Shown here one piece after another: positions 1 through 8,060 of a DNA stretch of 12,424 bases; position 1 is the first letter of the stretch, and the number at the start of each line of letters is the position of its first letter. The notes beneath the pieces were generated by a model. The model was not told the origin of the DNA. It was given only the letters and a program-made list of their open reading frames with translations, and did no database searches. Location: positions 1-12,424 of the forward strand of contig JBBHKE010000459.1 of assembly GCA_037447655.1 (NCBI GenBank), read 5' to 3'. The DNA comes from Zygnema cylindricum (Eukaryota > Streptophyta > Zygnematophyceae > Zygnematales > Zygnemataceae). Both the position numbers and the translations under genes were made by a program.

Positions 1-1840
1 TTTTGGGTGTGCGAGATCTCTGTGTGGCTGTTGTGTAGCTGTGTGGTTTGTATAACCTACTTGTATATTTTGAGTGCTGTGTGGTTTTGCTTTCTATCTA
101 TGTTGTGTTCACACCTTTTTGTTTTGATATTCAGACACCGGGAGAGAGGGTTTGCGGACTTATTTGCACTCTTTGCCGAGTTTGCGGATGTGTTTACGGA
201 GATTTATGTGACATGAGGTAGATGTGTGGATGAAATGTTCGGAATTTCTGACACGTGTGAAATGTATGACCCATACTTACTATACGGCATGTACCGACAA
301 TAGGGACTGTGTCTATAGTGTTACCATGATATCGATGTTGAGATGTCACTATTATCGAGTATCGCAGCTTAAAAATATAGGTTGATTATCTGCAGTACCC
401 GGTATGTGTGCAACATGAATCTAAGATTCGAATCAAAAACTAATTAATCTATATTAGTTAAGAATAATTCAAAATTTACACAAAAAATGAGAAATAAGCA
501 GAATAAGGGTGCGTTTCATGTGCCTAAGGGTTTTTTGTGTCGTTTTCCTGTAAAGCTTAGAGCCGTACCGCGTAGGTTTCAAATGTACAAAAAAAAGAAA
601 AAATGAGAAGTACATTTTGCGTCATCATCGAAATTTAAGATGTACTACATATTGTCGTTTTGTGTTCTTCAACCCACAGCCACTCCAAAAAACGTTATCT
701 TCAAACTTTCTTTAAAACACAGGGAGGATGTGTTTTAAAACAAAGATTTTTCGAAAAAACAAATAAAAACACTTGGTCGCACGTGTTAGAAATTTCCAAG
801 AAATTTCAAAAGAATTCAAGTGACGACGAAAAGTGCACGATCCGTTATATTTTGTCCGTTTGCGTTCGGGTACGACAAAGCAAAGTACACAATTTGTTTG
901 GTTTTGTCCGTTTACGCCTGATACGGATTTTATTTCGCCAGGGGTCTCAAGATCCGATGCCATTTCACGTCGCGCGGACAAGAGACGCAAAGGCAAAGTG
1001 CATCTTCCTCAACCGTGAAACGGCACAGGCTGGATGGCGGTACATCTACAATGTCACGAAAAACTCATGCGATGTCACAACCTGCTACAGAAAATAGCGT
1101 GCGTCATCACAGATTGTAGACGTTGACAGCCGTCACGGGTTTTGTCAGCGTATACAATTGTCACACGCTTAAGTAACTATGTCGTTGTTACACATAGGGA
1201 CACCCAAAATCCGGATCCGCCGGATCTGCGCTAAAAAACAAAGTTTTTTCTCTAAGTTTCAAGTACATGGAGACGCACCCTAAGCGGCTTGAAAATTGAT
1301 AGGCATGAACAAATCTGATCATACGAAATCGGGTAGCAAATCAATATTTGGTTACAAGTTGGAAAGATAGAAGTAAAGGTAAACCGGAGAGAAAATGAAA
1401 CTGATAAGCTTTCTGGGTGGTGCAAGCCTTTTTTTAGGCAGAATGGAATGGTGTTGTGGACTTCACTTTGTCTTACGTGTCCACTATCGATTAGAAGGCT
1501 TGAGGTGTCACTATGAACGAGTTAAATATGAAAATATCCCCGATGGCATCGATTTTGCGTCTATACTACAGTAAAAGCCACCCTGGCGCGTAAATCATGT
1601 TTGCATTGTTGTCGTGTTCCACGTGTTCACTTCTGATTGTGGACTGAAGTTCAATGTCTTGAAATTTTTCCGAAAGATTGTTCATTTCTTGGAGAATACG
1701 GATAAAAATAAAACATCTGCAGTGCTTGACACCTCACGCAAATGATGCAAGCTTGTACACCTGGCTCAAATCTATAGAGTAGTAGGTCTATAGAAAAAAA
1801 ATAAAAAAATCTTCTTCACGACTAGGGTTGACGCAGTTCG
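1..1840. other. Intergenic stretch, no supported gene
   Basis: No coding region could be supported here. The open frames at 7-216 and 660-1097 have biased, low-complexity or Cys/Phe-rich translations, no recognisable domain and no splice-consistent extension. The first 130 bases are TG-rich. The segment TTTTGTCCGTTTRCG occurs twice in direct orientation (850-864 and 902-916). A possible decayed transposon inside this stretch is listed separately. The part from about 1290 to 1840 shows nothing recognisable. Confidence 0.5.
507..1283. mobile_element. Possible decayed TIR transposon remnant
   Basis: The left boundary reads AGGGTGCGTTTCATGT. The right boundary, read on the minus strand, is AGGGTGCGTCTCCATGT. 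These form an imperfect inverted pair of about 16-20 bases roughly 0.78 kb apart. AGGGTG-type ends are common among plant hAT-like elements, but no convincing target-site duplication flanks this pair and no transposase fragment is visible between them. It may be an old non-autonomous element or a coincidence. Confidence 0.22.
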
Positions 1841-1848
1841 GTTTCTAA

Positions 1849-2154
1849 CATAGTTCAAAAGTAGGTGAAAGTACGCCCATACAATATGCCTATTGTACGC
1901 AAAACATACAATATGACCTTAAGACCCATATTGTATTCGGACCTATTTGGACCAATTAAAACATTCGGACCAAAAATTGGACCAATTAAAACATTCGAAC
2001 AAAAAAAAATTGTTTACGCCGTCAGATTCGGACGATCGGACGGTCGCCGATCAAAGTATCGATCTAAGAAGATGACATGAAAAGCCCATAACACAACTTA
2101 CGATAAAGGCGCCGACCTAAGGCCTACCATAAAAACGCCTACTTTTGAACTATG
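1849..2154 (+). mobile_element. 306-bp non-autonomous TIR element (family A, short form)
   Basis: The element begins CATAGTTCAAAAGTAGG and ends CCTACTTTTGAACTATG, a perfect 17-bp terminal inverted repeat. It is flanked by a perfect 8-bp target-site duplication, GTTTCTAA, at 1841-1848 and 2155-2162. It encodes no protein. Its first 90 or so bases match the left end of the 639-bp element at 4506-5144, and 2017-2099 matches about 4732-4824 there, so the two are size variants of one family. It contains a hairpin with 10-bp stems at 1906-1915 and 1927-1936. The 8-bp duplication fits hAT-like or P-like transposases, but the CATAGTT end is not diagnostic and no autonomous partner is present. Confidence 0.88.
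1947..2006 (+). repeat. Two 30-bp tandem units inside the short element
   Basis: The units at 1947-1976 and 1977-2006 both start TTGGACCAATTAAAACATTC and differ at only a few positions near their A-rich ends. This segment is not seen in the related element at 4506-5144, so it is probably a local expansion specific to this copy. Confidence 0.75.
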
Positions 2155-2162
2155 GTTTCTAA

Positions 2163-2514
2163 CTAAAATCAAATGTTAAAACGGAATCTGCATGCGCCAG
2201 GGTGGGCTTTACCCGTATTGGATACTAAAACAGTAAAACTATGTTGAAGTCGATGGCCGGCACGTGTCGCGCGCCCTTGACCTCCCGTGCATGTCGTTTG
2301 TTTAGTAGGCCACATACAGCGGCAGAAAGAGACTCTCTGTTTGTATTTAGAACCGCAACATGGTAGGATAATTCTTGTCATTCCACGCTAGTTTTACAAT
2401 TCATTGCAGGTCGTTGAATCCGTACTAAAACTCATATAGGGTTGCATATAAATCCTAATTTTAGCAGTACAGGACTGGAATTATGTAACCGTAACCCGCA
2501 CAGGTACAGTACAC
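2163..2514. other. Spacer with no recognised feature
   Basis: This 350-base stretch separates the isolated short element from the element cluster. The minus-strand frame at 2169-2381 has no recognisable motif and is not supported as a gene. No inverted or tandem repeat of note was seen. Confidence 0.5.
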
Positions 2515-2537
2515 GACTAAACGTCTAAACGTCTAAA
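2515..2537 (+). repeat. GTCTAAAC-type short tandem repeat, left portion of insertion target
   Basis: Three successive units (GACTAAAC, GTCTAAAC, GTCTAAA) lie directly before the first element of the cluster. The same repeat continues at 3020-3043 between elements and at 5145-5160 beyond the last one. Removing the four inserted elements and their duplications leaves one continuous run of about six 7-8 bp units. On the minus strand the unit is TTTAGAC, which only loosely resembles the plant telomere unit TTTAGGG. Confidence 0.75.
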
Positions 2538-3019
2538 CATAGTTGTTCACGGCGTTTAGTGCGAACGATTTAATCGTGACGAATTATATGCAACAAACGC
2601 ATTGAACCTTTTGAAAAAATCGTAAAAATCGTTAATGAATTTTCGTCCGTACTATTCCGTACATGTAAACAAAAATAAATTTCACATATACCGCAGTTTG
2701 TACCATTTTCGTACATTTTCCGTATCTTTTCGTAATATTCCGTATATTTTTGGTACAGTTCCGTACATTCCCGTAAAATATCTGTTCAGTTTACCGGACA
2801 GAAAGTACTACGAAGTGCAACGTATCTTTTCGTCAAATTTCGTACATTTACCGTACAAAACCGTACAGTTATTGTAAAATACCATACAGTTTCCGTGAAT
2901 TAGCCATTCAGTTTACCGGACAGAAAGTACATCGCGTTTTTTTCCGATTTATTCAAAAGTCAGGAATTATACGTTTTAATCGGAAAAAAGGAAAAAATCG
3001 CGCGATTTGAACAACTATG
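2538..3019 (+). mobile_element. 482-bp non-autonomous TIR element (family B, diverged copy)
   Basis: It begins CATAGTTGTTCA and ends TGAACAACTATG, a perfect 12-bp terminal inverted repeat. It is flanked by the perfect 8-bp duplication CGTCTAAA at 2530-2537 and 3020-3027. Both ends align with the 723-bp copies at 3044-3766 and 3775-4497, but its interior differs and is shorter. The interior carries at least five CCGTAC motifs (2647, 2657, 2761, 2851, 2861) and two copies of TTCAGTTTACCGGACAGAAA (about 2785 and 2907). No coding capacity is evident, so it is probably a deletion or rearrangement derivative of the same family. Confidence 0.85.
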
Positions 3020-3043
3020 CGTCTAAAGTCTAAACGTCTAAAG
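3020..3043 (+). repeat. GTCTAAA(C/G) repeat between two elements
   Basis: These 24 bases consist of the right duplication of the first element (CGTCTAAA), remaining target repeat, and the left duplication of the next element (GTCTAAAG, 3036-3043). They show that these two insertions hit neighbouring positions of one short repeat rather than exactly the same position. Confidence 0.8.
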
Positions 3044-3766
3044 CATAGTTGTTCAAATCGCGCGATTTTTTCCTTTTTTGTGATTGAAACGTATAATTCG
3101 TGACTTTTGAAAAAATCGTAAAAAAACGTGTACTGTAAACTGCAACTGTAATTTTATGGAAACCTGTAAAGTAATTACTGTAACTGTACATTTTTTTACG
3201 GACATGTACGGAACAAAACGGGAAATATGCGTCGCACTTATTGGTACTTTCTGTTCAGTTAACTGAACAGAAATACCACGGAAGTTGTACGTTATATAAT
3301 CAAAAATGTACGGACATTTTCGAAAAGAGACGTTGAACGTCACAATAATTTCGCGCGTTCAGTTTGAAATTTGTACGGGCGTCTTCTTCAATTTTTTTTG
3401 AAAGTAGACGCCATGGAACAGAGACGAAATTGCTAAAAATGCTACTTTCGTAGCATTCGAACCCGGGTAAGTCAACTGCATAGAATTCCTTAAGGTGAAC
3501 GCCAGGACTACAATTTTGTAAAGTCAGTTCGTTCCGAGCGTAAATTGTGATAAAATTTGAATCAGTTTATTTTTTTACCGCTCATTTAACGGGAAAAACT
3601 TGCAAACTGCGTTATATGTAATAGTTTTTTGTTTTTTTATGTACGGAATAGTACGGAAAGAAATTCATTAACGATTTTTTGCGATTTGATCAAAAGGTTC
3701 AATGCGTTTGTTACGCATAATTCGTCACGTACGGTACGTTCGCACTAATCGCCGTGAACAACTATG
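3044..3766 (-). mobile_element. 723-bp non-autonomous TIR element (family B), inverted copy
   Basis: The ends are CATAGTTGTTCA and TGAACAACTATG, with the 8-bp duplication GTCTAAAG on both sides (3036-3043 and 3767-3774). It is the reverse complement of the copy at 3775-4497. The two are exactly equal in length, with about a dozen single-base differences and no indel found by eye, so near 98% identity. It contains the perfect 20-bp palindrome CTGTTCAGTTAACTGAACAG (3251-3270) and a small hairpin at 3437-3456. A 96-codon open frame occurs in both copies but has no recognisable domain and is not called a gene. Confidence 0.9.
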
Positions 3767-3774
3767 GTCTAAAG

Positions 3775-4497
3775 CATAGTTGTTCACGGCGATTAGTGCG
3801 AACGTACCGTACGTGACGAATTATACGTAACAAACGCATTGAACCTTTTGATCAAATCGCAAAAAATCGTTAATGAATTTCTTTCCGTACTATTCCGTAC
3901 ATAAAAAAACAAAAAACTATTACATATAACGCAGTTTGCAAGTTTTTCCCGTTAAATGAGCGGTAAAAAAATAAACTCATTCAAATTTTATCACAATTTA
4001 CGCTCGGAACGAAATGACTTTACAAAATTGTAGTCCTGGCGTTCACCTTAAGGAATTATATGCAGTTGACTTACCCGGGTTCGAATGCTACGAAAGTAGC
4101 ATTTTTAGCAATTTCGTCTCTGTTCCATGGCGTCTACTTTCAAAAAAAAATGAAGAAGACGCCCGTACGAATTTCAAACTGAACGCGCGAAATTATTGTG
4201 ACGTTCAACGTCTCTTTTCGAAAATGTCCGTACATTTTTGATTATATAACGTACAGCTTCCGTGGTATTTCTGTTCAGTTAACTAAACAGAAAGTACCAA
4301 TAAGTGCGACGCATATTTCCCGTTTTGTTCCGTACATGTCCGTAAAAAAATGTACAGTTACAGTAATTACTTTACAGGTTTCCGTAAAATTACAGTTGCA
4401 GTTTACAGTACACGTTTTTTTACGATTTTTTCAAAAGTCACGAATTATACGTTTCAATCGCAAAAAAGGAAAAAATCGCACGATTTGAACAACTATG
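3775..4497 (+). mobile_element. 723-bp non-autonomous TIR element (family B), forward copy
   Basis: It has the same 12-bp terminal inverted repeats as its inverted neighbour and is bounded by GTCTAAAG at 3767-3774 and 4498-4505. Both duplications are shared with adjacent elements: the left with the inverted copy and the right with the 639-bp element. The internal palindrome is present at 4271-4290 with one substitution. It has no protein-coding capacity that can be recognised. The close match to the other copy implies a recent origin of one from the other or from a common source. Confidence 0.9.
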
Positions 4498-4505
4498 GTC
4501 TAAAG

Positions 4506-5144
4506 CATAGTTCAAAAGTAGGTGAAAGTAGGCCCATACAGTATGCCTATTGTATGCAAAACATACAATATGCCCTTAAGACCCATATTGTATTGGTCGA
4601 AAAATGAAAAAAAAGGTTAAGAGGGTTGAGTTGCACATCGATCGATAGAGAATTAAACGGCATGTCTAAATTTTGAAAAAAAATCGGACAAAAAATATTT
4701 TTTCTGTGAATTTTGAGGTGTTTTTTATTTCAGCCGTCAGATTTGGACGATCGAACGGTCGCAGATCAAAGTAGCGATCTTAAGAAGATCACATGAAAAG
4801 CCCATAACACAACTTACGATAGGACAATTTGTCATATTAGCGTCTGCAATTTTGAAGGCCACACTAAATAAAGCCACAGATTGACCAACCAGGTTGCCCG
4901 TCCGCGTTTTTTTTTTTTTTCCGGGTTTTCTTTCCGGCGGAATGTCATCCTACGCCGCGTCAGTTCGCTAAAAAATTTCGTCAGGTGGCGTGCGCTGTAC
5001 GATGATCATACGTCATATTTGTACGATCGTACAAGAGTGTTCGCAACGCACACCCATACAATATGCCTACTCTACGCGAGTTTAGTGCCAAGTTTTGTGC
5101 GCCTACCAAAGGCCTACCATAAAAACGCCTACTTTTGAACTATG
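4506..5144 (+). mobile_element. 639-bp non-autonomous TIR element (family A, long form)
   Basis: It begins CATAGTTCAAAAGTAGG and ends CCTACTTTTGAACTATG, like the element at 1849-2154. It is flanked by the perfect duplication GTCTAAAG at 4498-4505 and 5145-5152; the left copy is also the right duplication of the preceding family B element. Only the terminal heptamer CATAGTT is shared with family B; beyond it the sequences are unrelated. Its last 191 bases (4954-5144) recur in reverse orientation at 12234-12424 with about four differences and no indel. It contains a T run at about 4908-4920 and the motif CCCATACA(A/G)TATGCCTA near both ends. No transposase coding is seen. Confidence 0.9.
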
Positions 5145-5160
5145 GTCTAAAGTCTAAACC
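5145..5160 (+). repeat. GTCTAAA repeat, right end of insertion target
   Basis: GTCTAAAG followed by TCTAAACC closes the element chain. The first eight bases are the right duplication of the 639-bp element. The remainder is the end of the short tandem repeat that begins at 2515. Confidence 0.75.
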
Positions 5161-5169
5161 TTAAAAATA

Positions 5170-5245
5170 CAGTAAAATGCAGGAAGTGCAGTAAAATACT
5201 GGAGGTGTAGTAAAATACTGGAGGTTCATTAAAATACTGGAGGAC
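5170..5245 (+). repeat. Four-copy 19-bp tandem repeat
   Basis: Four 19-base units lie head to tail at 5170-5188, 5189-5207, 5208-5226 and 5227-5245, with consensus CAGTAAAATACTGGAGGTG. The first unit is the most diverged. It starts only ten bases past the element chain. It is a small minisatellite with no evident function. Confidence 0.88.
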
Positions 5246-5883
5246 CTGTTCGTTTTCTGCGATGTATGTTTAAGGGTGGCGACCGAATCAGCCGACACAG
5301 TTACGACAAAAATGGACAGGACTTTGGAATTGTACGGTATCCTACGGAGCCTTATGTCATGCGGCGAGCGTTGCACAATACACATCTCGGAATGTCACTC
5401 ACGACTGCTTCAAAAATTTTATCCTTTGACACGTGTCAAACCCTCAGATTTGAATTTTGAATGTTCACATTTTGTCAGATCAATCTCTCACATTGACAAC
5501 GACAATTTTCAGAAAAAGATTCATGGACCACTCGTGTGAACGTAGATATTAATTTAAAACGTGTCTACAGCTCGGAGGAGGTATGGATCTGCCTCGTGCA
5601 AGGGAGAACCTAGGCCTGTGCTCTTTCCAAGTCCTTCCACATGGCGGCTTTTATCAGGTTCGGTCTCTGGTTTGTTCTTTTTTCCTTCTTTGGCCGCGTA
5701 CCTTCGAGACCCTCCGCCACATAGTGGGAGTGCGCTGGGGAACCCGCCGCCGTAGACCACTCGTGTCATGTGGTAGACAAAGATCTTGGCCGTTAGAATC
5801 CGACAAACAGCTGGTAAATGGATGCCCAGTCATCGATGCCAGAGCGCCACTCTTTTGATGCCGCGTCAAAAATCGGTGCACCT
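5246..5883. other. Upstream flank of reticulon gene, nothing recognised
   Basis: Several short overlapping open frames run on both strands through this stretch, but none shows a recognisable domain or a splice-consistent structure. CCACTCGTGT occurs at about 5528 and again at about 5757. No promoter element could be fixed here. Confidence 0.45.
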
Positions 5884-6145
5884 CGTTATGCTTTGTCACG
5901 CATCGCGACACACTGTCACGCTTTCTGTCACATCACGCATAGCTCACATGTAACGTCACGTCACGCCCGGGCCCAGAATCTTTTGAAGGTACTAGATTGT
6001 GCAGCAAGCGTTCAAAAGGAGAGAGTTCGTTGCAGTCTAGTGCCTGCAGAGACTTCTCACATTTTCTTAATATCCTTCTTACCTTGAGTGTTCATTCTCT
6101 ATTTTCTGTATAATTTTGGTAGCCTTCCGATTGTAACCTGTCAAT
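5884..6145 (+). promoter_or_regulatory. Putative promoter and 5' leader of the reticulon-like gene
   Basis: The stretch 5890-5966 repeats GTCAC/CGTCA several times and ends in ACGTCACGTCACG (5953-5965). Read on the other strand this gives paired TGACG cores, the type of site bound by plant bZIP/TGA factors. From about 6040 the sequence becomes T- and pyrimidine-rich, as expected for a 5' leader. An in-frame stop (TAA, 6134-6136) just before the ATG at 6146 limits the leader. No TATA box or transcription start can be fixed with confidence, since TATAATTTT at about 6109 lies too close to the ATG. The extent is an inference. Confidence 0.45.
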
Positions 6146-7775
6146 ATGGATTCCTCCAACGGTGTCGATTCTGTACTTCCTCAGCCGCCAACGGCTCAGG
6201 CAGTTCCTGCTATGAAGCAGCGATTGTTTGGACGGACTCGTGATGTGCATGGCTTACTGGGAGGTGGCCATGGTGAGGCCTGTTTTCATGTTTTTGTTAT
6301 TATCCTTCTTGATTGAATTTACCGCGATATTATTGCATCCTGATGGTATTCGTAGTCGTGTTTACTCTTTTTTTTTAGTTCTTGTTTTCTTGACAATCTG
6401 CTGGTGTTTTTTTCGTTTCTTGATTCTAAATGTTTTATCTGCGTCTTGTCGGCCAGCTGCTGACGTGCTTCTATGGAAGAAGTGGCCGATCAGTACGGGA
6501 ATCCTCACCACAGTTGCGTTGATTTACTATCTGTTTGAGCGCTCGCAATACACGCTCCTCACACTCGTGGCAAACACGGCACTTCTGCTTGTCTTTATTG
6601 TGTTCCTTTGGGCCCAAGCATCGCACTTCCTCAATATGTAAGTCTGGTTTCATTTACTGTTTTACGATAGCCAGCCGAGCTCTCTAAATTTCTTCTAATT
6701 GCTAGACGTTAGCGCATTCCATGACTCAGAACTTCAGAAATTCGGGGAATGAAAGATCTTCTTCCTGGTTCACTGGGTGGGATGTAGTTTTTTAAATCCG
6801 GGTGACCTAATCTCCGTCCTTCTGTGACTTTGTTTGGTTTTTGACAGTTTTTGTTGGATATCACATTTCTATTGCAGGATGTAGTAGGCAACTGCTTTTA
6901 GGGTCTTATTCTGCTGGTTTCCATCTCTTAACGTGTAAACTTGTTCAATGTTTTGTTTTGTTGACATCTGCAATGTTATCATGTAACTCTGAAGTTGTGT
7001 TTATGACTTTGCAGCCGACCACCGCCACTTCCTGAACTTTCTTTGAGCGAGGAGATGGTCCAACACTTAGCTGGCACTTTAAGAACTGAAGTCAACAGAA
7101 CTTTGGCCGTTGCCCACAGTGTAGCCCTGGGTAAAGATTACAAGTTGTTCGGAAAGGTATGCCGCATTTAATTCCTCGTGTATTTGTGACTGTTGCATTG
7201 CCTGTGGAAGTTGCGCTTCTTTCTGCAATTTCGGAGAATTTTAATTTATTTGATTTTGGTTGTGCAGGTTGTTGTCGGACTCTACATGCTGGCTTGGATA
7301 GGAGGCATGGCAAATACTTTAACTCTTTCTTTCTTCGGTAAGTTAAACTACTGCTTGACCTTTTTTGGTTGCACCATGAAGTAGTGACTTAGTCTAGGGA
7401 TCCCAGCTTTCTTACTATCTCAGTTTATTTAGCTGTTTTAGTTTGTTTTTTTAAGTTTAGGGTAGTTTTAACTGAGCATCGAGTGTGTGCTTTACTATTC
7501 AAATTCACTTTTGACCTAAGTCGATGTAACTTGTTTGACAGTTGCTTTGCATATTTTTCTGCGAATGTATTCCCTATCGTAATAGTCCAATCTATGTGTC
7601 ATTTGCAGCTGTATTGTTTCTGTTCACACTTCCGTTCTTCTATGACAAACACGAGGATCGGGTTGATGCCCATTTGAAGCGGGGCTTGGATGAGCTTCAC
7701 AAGGTCTATGCAGTGGCTGATTCAAAAGTGAAGCAGATGTTACAGAAAATTCCTGATGCGAAGAAGGCTCAGTAA
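6146..7775 (+). CDS. Plant reticulon-like protein (RTNLB type), five exons, 228 aa
   Basis: Exons are 6146-6272, 6457-6637, 7015-7156, 7268-7337 and 7609-7775. All four introns are GT-AG (donors GTGAGG, GTAAGT, GTATGC, GTAAGT), with phases 1, 2, 0 and 1, and the join gives an open frame of 228 residues. The start has A at -3 and G at +4, and TAA lies in frame 12 bases upstream. A short, soluble, Pro/Gln-containing N-terminus precedes the reticulon homology domain from about residue 37 (GLLGGGHAADVLLWKKW). The two long hydrophobic hairpins lie near 54-93 and 151-184. The loop between them carries the plant-typical PPPLPEL and the TEVNRTLAVAHSVALGKD stretch. The tail reads YDKHEDRVD and ends KKAQ, a dilysine ER-retrieval signal. 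The family inserts wedge-like hairpins into ER membranes and shapes tubules; that role here is inferred from homology. The length fits the family (about 200-275 aa). The specific RTNLB number cannot be assigned. Confidence 0.95.
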
Positions 7776-8060
7776 ATGGAAGAAAAGTCCGTGGAAGGGA
7801 AGATTGCCACTCCTGTGTAGATATTTGACAAACTATTGTATGAAAGTCTAAGGATAGATGATTTACTTTTGAGATAGAAAGGCCTTAAAAAAAAGGGTTT
7901 TGGGTTGGGCTGTGGAGAACTACTGCTTTTGCAGCAAGACTGCAGGATCACATTCTGTTTTATATGGGTTTTCAGTGTTGGACAGGTAGATGTTTGAGTT
8001 GCGGCAATACAATTTGCTGTATCTTTATATTCTTGTGAATTTGTACCGTTTTTTTACTTT
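7776..8060 (+). other. Probable 3' untranslated region of the reticulon-like gene
   Basis: The sequence after the stop codon is T- and G-rich, with TTGTA-type stretches around 8015-8045 that could serve as plant polyadenylation signals. No clear AATAAA is found in this interval, so the cleavage site and the end coordinate are estimates only. Confidence 0.35.

Larger units (their letters stand above)
3044..4497. repeat. 1.45-kb near-perfect inverted repeat with 8-bp spacer
   Basis: The arms 3044-3766 and 3775-4497 are reverse complements over their full 723 bases, separated only by GTCTAAAG. Sequence comparison by eye finds roughly eleven mismatches, most of them transitions. A read-through transcript would fold into one very long hairpin, and single-stranded DNA could extrude a cruciform. 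This arrangement arises from two oppositely oriented elements sharing one duplication rather than from a dedicated gene. Confidence 0.92.

Noticed and set aside
7-216. 69-codon Cys/Leu/Phe-rich frame that resembles a membrane segment
   Set aside because: The composition follows from the TG-rich sequence. No homologous motif or supporting splice or promoter signal was seen.
660-1097. 145-codon plus-strand open frame
   Set aside because: Lys/Ser/Arg-rich translation without a domain, overlapped by frames on both strands. It probably arises by chance in this stretch.
1849-2154. Assignment of the CATAGTT elements to the hAT superfamily
   Set aside because: The 8-bp duplication fits hAT, but the terminal sequence does not match the usual hAT pattern and P-like elements also give 8 bp, so the superfamily was left open.
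3053-3343. 96-codon open frame on the minus strand, repeated at 4198-4488 on the plus strand
   Set aside because: It occurs twice only because the two 723-bp elements are near-identical. The translation has no recognisable domain and lies in an element with no other coding signs.
4075-4088. GGGTTCGAATGC resembling a tRNA B box (also in the inverted copy near 3455)
   Set aside because: No A box at a suitable distance and no cloverleaf can be formed, so neither a tRNA nor a tRNA-derived SINE is supported.
5554-5911. Overlapping Arg/Pro-rich frames on both strands upstream of the reticulon gene
   Set aside because: Mutually overlapping frames of similar length on both strands indicate GC-rich non-coding sequence rather than genes.
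6228-6641. 137-codon frame starting inside exon 1 of the reticulon gene
   Set aside because: It reads through intron 1 in a different phase and merges into exon 2. The spliced model with GT-AG introns and an in-frame upstream stop explains the region better.
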